Assembly: GCA_002221725.1 (NCBI GenBank) | Contig: NJFT01000091.1 | Location: 1 to 64,000, forward strand | DNA: 64,000 bases | Reading direction: 5' to 3' | From: Scedosporium boydii | Lineage: Eukaryota > Ascomycota > Sordariomycetes > Microascales > Microascaceae | Shown: in pieces, positions 55,103 through 64,000 of the stretch | Position numbering within the stretch: the stretch's first letter is position 1 | Layout: the number at the start of each line of letters is the position of its first letter | Position numbers and translations under genes: made by a program | The notes under the pieces: model-generated | Databases searched by the model: none | Seen by the model: only the letters and a program-made list of their open reading frames with translations | What the model was told of the DNA's origin: nothing

Positions 55103-58100
55103 GGTGGCGGAGTTCGCCCCGACGAGGGCAGTATCTTTGGGAAGTGTTTAGTTGTCCTCGAGGAAAGCCCGGTCACAGGATCGGCGACTAAGAAATAAAA
55201 AAAGGATTAAATGAAGATGAACAAGATGAATTGAAGGAGAGAGAGAGAAAGAAGTGATGGCGAAAGAAGAAGTGATCGGAGGGTGGAGAAGGAAAAACAC
55301 AACCTTAAAAGAAGGTGTCACCAAACTTCGGGGACCCCTTGACTATATACCCACGCAGGCGGATGGATGAAGGGATGTGAGAAGCGGAAACCTCCACGCG
55401 AACCATACCCTCCCTCTTCTGGAAAGGGATATTATCAGGATTCCGCACTACGAATGTGGAGTGGAGCTGGACCCTTGGCCTCGGGTCAAGGAAGGGGAGT
55501 TCATAACGATGTAGCTATGATACTACTTCACAGCTATCAATAACGTAGATGTCTTGGACAGCTGAAATGGGAACAGGTAAAGGTACAAGAGCTGAATGTA
55601 GCACTCCGTTCCGCTCCTGCATGTGCAATATTGAACTGAAGAACAAGCTCGGTTGGCAGATTATCTACATTCACTCTCATACGTCTTCCTCTTCCCCCGT
55701 AATCATTACATTTTATGTCTCTAATCGGAGACGCCCCATGCCAAGAGAGTGGCTTTCTAGGCGAAGACACTGGTGGTGAGTGGGAAGAGATTCTGTTTGG
55801 TCCTGCATACTTCGTACACGGGTTGGAGTTTGCTGCTTATCGATGGAGCGCTTCGGCTTCGATGGAGATATGGAACATGAGAATAAAAAGAGGCAAAGAT
55901 GCTGTAATGAGAATATCCAGATACTGGTAGTGTCCAAACACTAGCCATACTCATCACTTCATCTTGGGGGGTTTGGGTGGATCCTACGCATTCTTGGCTG
56001 TGAATGATAAGAACTCCCTTTTTTTTTTGGTTCTACTCATTCGACTTTTTTTTTCGTTTGGTGTGTGAGGACCCAACGGTGAGAGGTTAGGTTATCCGGG
56101 AAATGGACAGAGTCATTGGGTCTAGCCGCCATACTACATAAAATCGATGTAGTAGCTGGCTGAGTTCTTGCAGGGCTTTGAATGCATTCCAAGACTTGGC
56201 ACCGTGATAAGGCTGGGGTTAGGCGACCAAAACGGCCATGGGACTTCATGGGAAACGCGGAGATTGGACCGGGCCCGGATGGAGACGTAGATGTAAACGC
56301 AGATGCGGTCGGAGGTGGAGAGGAATGGAGCTTGGACTGGGGCCGATAAGAAACGGAATCTGTTGAAAATTGAAACCGTAGAACCAATGATAATCGACTG
56401 CAACATGACGGGATGGGATGGGACCTCCACACGATCTTCCTACTTCGCAGGGGTACCTTACCTCATAAATCTGGAAGAGCAGATATGGGCCATGTCTATG
56501 TTCGATTCAAGGGTGTGCGGTAACACAAGGGGGAGCTTAGATCGATCCTTGCTTGAGATAGCACTGGAGATGGCATGTTTTAGCCGTATCTCAAGCCCAA
56601 ACGGTGGCTTTTTACGAAACTTCGATGAATATATCATATCGGCGCTGTCGCATCCCTCGGACCCAACGCCTTTATTTCAAACCATCAATGAATCGCTCTG
56701 CATAACTCCCAAGATTCAATGCCTCTCTTCATCTAGTCCACAGTCGAAAACCTTATCCATCATGTCCCTTTAAACTTCGAAGCCTCCGAGTCCACAAAGC
56801 CACGTTCGGGTCCTACCAGGCCCAGATTTTCGGGATCATTTGTTTAAGGGTCAAAAAAGTGGGAGGGTCCACTGCGTTTCCTGGAGTACGAAGTAGGTTC
56901 GCGACCTAATTCCGACCTAACTTTTCCTGTCCATCGGTATTCGCAAAATTCAGAATTGCTCTCAACTCTTATCAAGGATCACGGACACATTCCATATCCT
57001 TCCGAGTTAGGGAGGATAGCAGCAATGGTTGTGTCGTGATTGGCCGGGGCTTATCTCTTGGCATCCGTCATTAGTGCTCGGGGCATCGCTGGCTCTGGAG
57101 CTGACGTCCAGTGCAGCTGTTCTATTTTTTGCTGGATTTAATTCCTGGCTCGTTGGCGGTTGGTGGCTGTTCCAATTTAGGCCAAGTCCGGCGAGACTGT
57201 CTTATCTTCTTATCTCCCATGCTGCGATGCTTATCAGCAAAACGGTGGGAATATCCCTGTCAACGTTTCAACAGCTTGACTGAGACGACGTCGCCGGGAC
57301 ATTCGGCCGACACCTTGTTGATGGAAGGATAATGTTGTCTGCTGCAGCTTGTCGTTCATATTTGAGTTCCACTCCTTCATAGCCTTGGGCTTGCTTATCA
57401 GCGACACCACGTCGGGGCATGCATACGCGTCGGGTCCTGACCAGGGTTTCGTGACCAGCAATCTTTCTGGATGTGGGGGCATAGGGGGATTAGGAGGATT
57501 TCGAGAATGCAAACCTCGGAAGAATTAGGTGAAAAACCTACGAGTCGATGCCGTGTGGGAAAGCTCGGTCTGTCTGCGTGGGGAGAAAATGCAGATTCCA
57601 TCTCAACGACTTCCCTTCTGACTTGCCGCGAAGAGAGCATGCTTCCGAGGCAATAGAAAAATCAAGGATCAAATGTAATATACATCTATTTTACAGATTC
57701 GTAAACCGATGGCCGATATGGCACGAGCCGAATGAGGCTCGCAAGTAATCGCACGCAGCGACGCTTCAACGATCCTGGTACCTCGCAGTTGGTGGACGGG
57801 AGTCCCCGTCCTTCGAGTTCGAATGGCTGGATAGCCCATTCCCCCCCCCTTCCCAATACCACCGAAATTAAGCTCTCGTGACGGGCGCACTCTGCGGTGA
57901 CCACGAACACACTCCCATCCTGACACCCATGGTGTCGCCTGTTCTCAACCTTAAAAACCGCGGAGAATAGATTGATCTGCAAATTGGCGAATCCTGCTGG
58001 TCTTCCCCGGGCTCGCGCGGCACTTTTTGCTTATTTGCAGTAGCTCGCACACGGGACGAAGCGCTTTCACAGCCCTGGATCCGTTGTGGTGCAGCTTTGC

Positions 58101-58353
58101 GGGCGTTCGAGAGAGACTGGTTGTGGGGTACTTGGGCTAGGTCTAGGATGGGCGCATTGTATCCACACGCTCGTTCTAGAAGTGTTGGAGCGGGCGCAAA
58201 ATCCTGTATTCCCGGCAAGGAAGCAAAGATTTCCCTGGCTTCAAGTAGATTCATGGTACCTTGCTCTCCGTTCCCTTAAGATTGAGAACCGGAGGGAAGA
58301 GCTAGCGTCAGGCTATGCGCCCGCCTTCGAGATGGATCCCTCCACGGTTCGGT
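55103..58353. other. 3.2-kb gene-poor stretch
   Basis: Promoter of the ammonium transporter at the left. A 156-codon plus frame (56303-56773) and minus frames at 57512-57234 and 58254-57868 look partly protein-like (for example A-C-P-D-V-V-S-L-I-S-K-P-K-A-M-K-E-W). None has firm starts or a family. Holds the outlying copy of an island repeat (57006-57078) and two TACGAAGTA motifs. Confidence 0.35.
57006..57078 (+). repeat. 73-bp segment matching 26946-27018
   Basis: About 79% identical to the island copy, differing almost only by transitions. Minus-strand coding-like sequence (57512-57234) lies just beside it, so the repeat may mark another relic of the island family. Confidence 0.65.
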
Positions 58354-58962
58354 TCACGCGGTACCGCCAATCCGAGCCTGCCAGTCCTTCTCCAGCTCGT
58401 CCAGACACCTCAGAACCCCCTCCGCCCCTTTGGATTCAATGACAGACTTTTGGTACTTGGACATCGGCCCAAGCACATAGTCCGACACTGATCTCGAGTC
58501 CCGGCCCTCTGGCCGCCCAATGCCGACCCCGATCCTAGACCACAGCGAATCCGGATATTCGGCATGCTTCAGAGTCGCATTCACGCTCTTGATGCCGTTG
58601 TGACCCCGATGGCTCCTATTCCACGGTCGCGTTTTGACTACTCCCATTGCCTCTTCCAATTCATCGTGGACCAGTACGAGGGCTAGGTTTTGAGCATCGT
58701 GGTCCTGTAGCACCTGCTTCCACGTCGCCGCTACCCATGGTCCGGAAATATTCATGAAGGTAGGGCTCTGCACCATCATGTACTTAGGACCGATGGAGGC
58801 GAGACTGGCCTTTTTGCCGATTCGGGTGGAGGTGAAAGAAGGCTGGGTCGGACCGACAAGTTTCGGCAGGGCGTTTAGGACATGGTGACCGGCCGAGTGG
58901 AAGGTCTCGTAGTATGGCGCCTGGTTCCCCAGGCTGATGAGGAGAAACTTGAGACTGGACAT
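58354..58962 (-). CDS. Peptidyl-tRNA hydrolase (Pth1 family)
   Basis: Single exon, 202 residues. The N terminus F-L-L-I-S-L-G-N with F-H-S-A-G-H-H corresponds to the G-N…H-N-x-G region with the catalytic His. F-M-N-I-S-G follows, then L-V-L-V-H-D-E-L-E with the catalytic Asp, and R-G-H-N-G-I-K-S with the substrate-binding Asn. I-G-V-G-I-G-R-P and D-Y-V-L-G complete the fold. The enzyme releases peptidyl-tRNA that drops off ribosomes; Pth1-type enzymes in fungi are often mitochondrial, though no clear presequence is visible. It is divergent from HOB3, 758 bp between starts. Confidence 0.92.
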   Translation of the reverse strand: MSSLKFLLISLGNQAPYYETFHSAGHHVLNALPKLVGPTQPSFTSTRIGKKASLASIGPKYMMVQSPTFMNISGPWVAATWKQVLQDHDAQNLALVLVHDELEEAMGVVKTRPWNRSHRGHNGIKSVNATLKHAEYPDSLWSRIGVGIGRPEGRDSRSVSDYVLGPMSKYQKSVIESKGAEGVLRCLDELEKDWQARIGGTA

Positions 58963-59720
58963 TTTGAGTAGCCTCAGTTCCTTGGCTGCGGGTTCTTGTC
59001 CAGTGCTTCGACTATGAGACTGAAGAGAAGATGGCTCGCTCAGCCAACGACAGCCAGCGTGGTCCCGCTTTTAGCACACCCAGAAGGCTTCTTGACGTAA
59101 GGGGTTGCTAAAACTCTACCTCCTCCCCATCACGGGCGCGCCTCGGGTATCGAATGGTGGACTGGAAAGAAACGCGGGATCACGTGGAGGGGGTGGAACA
59201 CAGTGGACCTCAAGTTCGATCAAAAATTGATCTTGAAGCTGATGAGGCGATGCACAGTAATCAATATTGTCTCGTTTGACAATTCACTGAATGCACCCCT
59301 GCCACGCACGTGTCAGTCAGTGGCTCACTGTCAAAAGAGCCCCTGAGCAGCGTACCTCTGTACCTGGCGCGCACCACTGCCACCGCTAACACCAATTGCA
59401 AGTCAGTGACTGAACGTTTTGGCGTGGCGGTAATTTGCCCCACCGTGGCTCAGCAGCAACGAATACACGACGCTGACGTCTTCACCTCCAGCCCAACGGG
59501 GGAAGCATCGCCCGCCTCACCACCCGCCAAGACAAACGACATCCTCCAGACCAACGTCGCTGGCGATTTCTTTCTTTCCCGACTTCGAACCGAACCGACT
59601 TCGAGCCTCGAACTCCAACCGCTTCATTTCCGGCGAACGACAATATTTATCTAGCGATTTGATCCAGCATCCCTCTCATTTTTTTCCCAACGTCGAGCAC
59701 CACCACAATCCCGCCGCCAA
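58963..59720. promoter_or_regulatory. Shared divergent promoter region (Pth / HOB3)
   Basis: Separates two divergently transcribed housekeeping genes. The frames inside have no support as genes. Confidence 0.5.
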
Positions 59721-60910
59721 GATGTCCTGGGCAGGTTCGTCATCATAATTTTGCTGGGGGTGGGGGCAGGGCGAGCACCGGTGTTAACAGAACGATAGGG
59801 TTCAAGAAAAATGTCAACCGTGCTACGACCACGGTGATGATGAAGACGGGTTCGTCTGCGAATATTCGACCTTGTTCCCGACACCGAGTTTTCTAACTTG
59901 CCATACATCAGGTCATGTCGAGAAGACCAACGACAGGGACTACGAGGTTGAGGAGCGGTATGCTATTCGCCGTGCACGATGAGATAATACCTTGGTGTTC
60001 GGTCCGGTATCTAACGTTATGGACAGCCGATTCAAGACTATGGAGGCTGCGTCATTACGACTACAAAAGGAGGCGAAGGGTTATCTCGACTCCCTGAGAG
60101 GTAAAGAGTAGTGCCAATGCATGGGCAGGGGATAGGAATGGATGCTAATATTTCACACTAGCTATGACGGCCTCGCAGATGCGCATTGCCGAGACGATAG
60201 ATGCATTCTACGGCGACGCGGGCGCGAAGGACGGCGTCAGTCGGAGCTATAAGCAGGCGGTCGAGGATCTAGACGCGGAGACAATCAAGGCATTGGATGG
60301 TCCGTACAGGTATGGAAACGAGAAACAGAACATATATGATGATATTTTGGGCTCTGGAGAACGTCAACGGTTTCTAACTCTGGATTAGGACAACGGTTTT
60401 AGAACCCATCACTAGGTTCTGCTCCTATTTCACAGATGTCAACGAATGTAAGTTCACTGCCTCCACTTTCCAACTCGTCTTTGAAAAAGGTGCAACCCCC
60501 TGACACACATCCAAGGCATCAAGAAGCGTGGTCACAAACTCCTCGATTACGACGCGCTACGAGCCAAGGTCAAGAAACTCGTCGAGAAGCCCGACAAGGA
60601 CGTCACGAAGCTGCCCCGTGCCGAAAAGGAGATGGAGATGGCCCGCGCCGCCTACGAACAGCTCAATGAACAGCTCTGCACCGAGCTCCCCCAGCTAATC
60701 GACCTCCGCGTCCCTTACCTCGATCCGAGCTTCGAAGCTCTCGTCAAGATCCAGCTGCGATTCTGCGCCGAGGCGTACAGCCGTATGGCGCAGGTGCAGC
60801 AGTATCTCGACAAAGATACGAGAGATCAATATGCTGAGGGCCAGCTGGACGCCAAGGTCGAACAGGTGTTGCAGGAGATTCGGGAGCTTAGCATAAGTGG
60901 AACCGTATAA
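59721..60910 (+). CDS. HOB3: BAR-domain protein Hob3/Rvs161
   Basis: Seven exons (59721..59733, 59799..59849, 59912..59957, 60027..60100, 60162..60309, 60389..60447, 60516..60910) splice to 261 residues. It starts M-S-W-A-G-F-K-K-N-V-N-R-A-T-T and continues G-H-V-E-K-T-N-D-R-D-Y-E-V-E-E-R-R-F. The single domain is an N-BAR coiled coil through R-G-H-K-L-L-D-Y-D-A-L-R and V-P-Y-L-D-P-S-F-E-A-L-V-K-I-Q. There is no SH3 domain, which separates it from Rvs167/Hob1. The protein binds curved membrane with its SH3-bearing partner in endocytosis, actin organisation and septation. The 13-nt first exon is easily missed by gene predictors. Confidence 0.95.
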
Positions 60911-61320
60911 GAATCGACATGATAGCGACTTTTTTTGGCTGGTTACTTTGGCAGAGAGGAACTTGCTTGCCCTTTTCTGCGCAATTTTCTCTTACTCTCC
61001 TCTTCTTCTCCTCGATACCGGAATCGGAGGCGTTTGGTTGGTCTTTTTTTATTTTTGGCATGGAAATTAATGAATGCCTCTGGGACTGATGGTTTGAAGG
61101 ACAATAAAAAGTGAAGTCCCCATATAAACAAAAGCAGATGTTGTCGTCATTTCATGCGGTGAATTTGCAGAGACGCTTGATCCGAAATCCCATAATGGTG
61201 TTGGAATAGGAATACAATTCATCATCATAAGCATCGTTTCTTAACCGTCCCTATTGCACCCTTCCCTTCCCTTCCCAAGACCAGCCCTCGCCTGCTTTCC
61301 CGCCTGCCAGTATTTGTCTC
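60911..61320. other. Convergent 3' flank between HOB3 and DCP1
   Basis: 3' untranslated sequence of both genes; nothing else seen. Confidence 0.6.
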
Positions 61321-62082
61321 TCAATTTCCGTACTCCCCACGCGCCTGACTAGCAAAGAGCTCATCGATACTAACGGACTTGCCCCCTATCGCCTGCAGCG
61401 CCGGACCAACAGACTCCTCCCGTTCCAGCAGCGCCCCATCAACGCCATCATGATACCCCGAAGCCTGGAAGCTCTGCATCTGCGCCTGCGCCTCCTTGAC
61501 CTGCTCCCAAAGGTTATGAATCAAATTCATGTTCAGCTGCCTCGTATCCTCGCTATCAGCATGCATCCAGATCCCCAACGCCTTCGCCATCGGATTCTGC
61601 TCCACCTCCTCATCGTCCTTCAGCGCAAGGATCAGCAAATCATCCGTCACCTCGCATTCCCTAATCGTCGCGAGATCCAATATGAGATTCTCTAACCCCC
61701 TCCGATTCAGGACGAATACGCAGAACCGCGGCTCTCCCGTCACGGGGTTCTGATCCTGCGAACAGACGAACAAGGTCCCCTCGATGCCGGACTTGTCCCA
61801 GGATTGCGTCGCCACGTCAAAGGTGTAGACGACGGCGTTGGCAGCGATGGAGACTATGGCGGAGATGGAGGGCACGTAGCGCCGGAGCACGCCGAGGTTG
61901 AGTTCTGTGTTGGTGCGGTGCGGGCGGTGGGGGGGCGGGGGGTCGCGGTTTTCCATGTAATGGGCTGCGTCGGATTCGTAGTCTGAGGCGGGCACGATGC
62001 GCGGGCCGCTGGGTTGGCGGTTGTGGGACATGTGGTTGTTGTTTTGGTTTTGGCGCGAGCGCCTGGGTGTTGACCGGCTCAT
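61321..62082 (-). CDS. DCP1: mRNA decapping complex subunit Dcp1
   Basis: Single exon, 253 residues from M-S-R-S-T-P-R-R at 62082. The frame is open further upstream but that part reads like leader sequence. After a basic, disordered N terminus the EVH1-like Dcp1 domain begins with L-N-L-G-V-L-R-R-Y-V-P-S-I-S-A-I. It continues V-V-Y-T-F-D-V-A-T-Q-S-W-D-K-S-G-I-E-G-T-L-F-V and F-V-L-N-R-R-G-L-E-N-L, all conserved in Dcp1. Dcp1 activates the Dcp2 Nudix enzyme that removes the 5' cap in cytoplasmic mRNA decay. Confidence 0.92.
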   Translation of the reverse strand: MSRSTPRRSRQNQNNNHMSHNRQPSGPRIVPASDYESDAAHYMENRDPPPPHRPHRTNTELNLGVLRRYVPSISAIVSIAANAVVYTFDVATQSWDKSGIEGTLFVCSQDQNPVTGEPRFCVFVLNRRGLENLILDLATIRECEVTDDLLILALKDDEEVEQNPMAKALGIWMHADSEDTRQLNMNLIHNLWEQVKEAQAQMQSFQASGYHDGVDGALLEREESVGPALQAIGGKSVSIDELFASQARGEYGN

Positions 62083-63702
62083 GGTGGTGATGCGAGAGGT
62101 GTGATGAGGGTGGTGAGAGGTGGCGATGAATGGAGAAGGGCTCGCGCCAGAGATTGTGCTGCGCGTCTGTGCTTCGTAGGCACGGGTGTGTCCTTCGACG
62201 CTACTACTAAGGCGAATAAATGACGAAATAGGTCCGCCTTGGTCTGGGTGGGGATGTAAGACGAGGAAGGTGCGAATTGATGCCCGAAACGGCTGATGTG
62301 AAGGCAGGCACGACCAAGATAACAGTGTCCTGGTTGCTCTTCTGCGTCTACTCGAGAGCCCTACTGCATGGGGCTTAGATGTATTAATGTGCAGCTGAAT
62401 CCGTGTGGATTTGGTCGGGCTGTCTGTTGTTTCGTGTTGTCGAGTTGTTTGGTTGATGTCGTCATGAGAGTGAGATTGATGCGGCTCAAGATCTCTCAAT
62501 CCCCCACTGGCGACCCAGATCTAGCCGGTTTCGCCGCCAGGCGTTCGGTCACACACTCTGGGAGGAACGGGGAACGGTCTGGGGGGACATTTTCCCTGTT
62601 GCCTGTCGCTGCACAGAGGGCTGTTGTACTAGTACATATGACGTCGCCCTGGCTTAGCAGTGCACTTTGTAGTTCAGACTTTCCTTGAAATTGGTCATCC
62701 ACGGAGATCTCCGCTGAACTGGAGCAAACTAAAACTATTGAAAGGGTCTGGCCAGATTGACTGACGGAATTCAATTTGAGACTTGGACAAACTTAATCCG
62801 CGCTGCTGCAGATAAAACCCAGGAAAGGCGTCCCCGAAATTGAGACGCACTGCCATGCTGTCACCTTTACTTCGATGAACACGAACATCCTTTCAAGCAT
62901 TACTCGCATCATCGACTGAGTATCGCCCCCCGATTCCTAATGGCCACGACGCTACGAAGAGACCACCCCTTTTGCATCGACCCCCCAGGCCTTCCCTTGC
63001 TCAATTGCGGTTGACAGCCGTGTCTTCGAATCTGCTAATCTCTCAAGAGACCGGCGATTCTCGTCTCGAGTAATTCTCGTACTACGTACGGCCTTTGGAT
63101 GCAGCAGGTTGTCAATCGGGCTTCAACTCGCATCACCAGATCATCCATCTGCTCGCAGGCCACCCGTGACCTTCAAGAGTCAAGACCCGGTCCCGGTCCA
63201 TCAGTCACAAGGCTCGTCTGTACGTGCAGTCTCATAGCCATTGCGCTCTCACTTCCCTTTCCCAGAAGCTTCCTGTTGTCCCCCCTTCTAAGCTAGCCCA
63301 AATCAAATTCCGGTGTGTGCTGACACTTTTGGGAGAGACGCACTGCAGAAGCCGGTTCCCGTCCAATCCTCGTCGCTGCTCCCCGCTGCATCTCAGGCCA
63401 TAATCCCGCGCAAGACTTACAGTGGGCCACGTCTTCCCATTCCCCACACGCAGCAGCCGACGGGTTTTAGTCGTGAGGCATTGCATATAAACATCTTCTC
63501 TGCATATTTGCGAACCGCGGCGTTACCCCAAAGAGCGACACCTCCCAAAGGCGAACCAAACACACCCGCACCAAGGCGTGATTTGATTTGACGAGCTTTT
63601 TGAACCCCCCCCCTCCCTGCCGATTTTTACGCCCGTCCCCCCCGATTCCCTTTATTTTTTGGGGTTTCCTTAGTTGGCATATTCGGATTGGTGCCCACTA
63701 AG
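62083..63702. other. Intergenic region and leader of the right-edge gene
   Basis: DCP1 promoter at the left. The rest is pyrimidine-rich, with C and T runs near 63.6 kb and an acceptor-like TTTCCTTAG (63673) and CACTAAG (63702). Any 5' exon of the edge gene is not identified. Confidence 0.4.
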
Positions 63703-64000
63703 GGGACCACCGCAACCATCGCGAAAGTGGATTCCGGCTCGGGGCTCGGGGCATCATTTGGTGCTCCTGCCAGCATCTCCTCTTTGGTGCCGCCCTCGCT
63801 GCAGCCCTATATCGACAATACCCTTGCGAAGACCACGATCCTGGTTTCCGAAGCGACTAAGTACATCTCCTCTCAGATCGGACTTCCATCTTACGCTGCC
63901 CTCGCCACTGTAATCTGTCTCGTGTTCGCGATCCCTCTCACCATGTGGTCCTTCTGGCCTCAGCGCCCGACGCTGTCTCCCTACGCGTCCATGAACCAAG
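63703..64000 (+). CDS. N-terminal part of an unknown single-pass membrane protein (cut by window edge)
   Basis: The frame is open from about 63.65 kb to the end, reading G-T-T-A-T-I-A-K-V-D-S-G-S-G-L-G-A-S-F-G, P-P-S-L-Q-P-Y-I-D-N-T-L-A-K-T, then a hydrophobic helix A-A-L-A-T-V-I-C-L-V-F-A-I-P-L-T-M-W-S-F-W. No ATG lies near the beginning in this frame, so the start is probably in an upstream exon ending at one of two AG acceptors. Family unknown. The other open frame here is compositionally poorer. Confidence 0.45.

Overview
This window is nuclear DNA of a filamentous ascomycete, probably a Sordariomycete with some plant-associated habit. The evidence is short spliceosomal introns (about 45-190 bp, GTRNGY donors, CTAAC-like branch sites, YAG acceptors), intron-bearing tRNAs, GPI-anchored repeat surface proteins, a GH10 xylanase with a fungal CBM1 cellulose-binding tail, and typical fungal genes (WSC protein, bestrophin-like channel, Mep/Amt ammonium transporter, Hob3/Rvs161-type BAR protein, Dcp1). 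No species can be fixed from the sequence alone.

Layout. 1-18.3 kb is an ordinary gene-bearing arm. It holds the 3' end of a PEKP-repeat wall protein, a three-exon GH10-CBM1 xylanase with TATA box and distal GGCTAA motifs, a small unknown protein, a promethin-like membrane protein, a secreted valine/threonine repeat protein, two elongator tRNA-Met genes flanking a 64-nt T tract, an aminoglycoside-phosphotransferase-like kinase and cyclin H. 18.3-42.9 kb is an unusual island. It has one intact tRNA-Gly and no long open frame, but many short, mostly minus-strand coding-like pieces, internal paralogous segments, a broken collagen-like array and a strong excess of TATATA motifs (about 30 counted by eye in 21 kb, against about 3 in the other 43 kb). 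It is not AT-rich, so it does not look like an ordinary RIP-mutated transposon graveyard. I read it as a decayed or very divergent multigene cluster.

42.9-64 kb is again ordinary. It contains a five-exon bestrophin-like channel (minus), a WSC-domain membrane protein (minus), an intronless phospholipase D-superfamily protein and a ThuA-like protein head to tail (plus), a four-exon ammonium transporter (minus), peptidyl-tRNA hydrolase (minus) divergent from the seven-exon HOB3 BAR gene (plus), DCP1 (minus) and the 5' part of an unknown membrane protein running off the end. A fragment at 57.0 kb matches part of the island.

The recognised genes do not form one pathway. They are a mix of housekeeping (cyclin H, Dcp1, Pth, Hob3), nutrient acquisition (xylanase, ammonium transporter) and cell-surface functions. 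The part that may be undescribed is the island.
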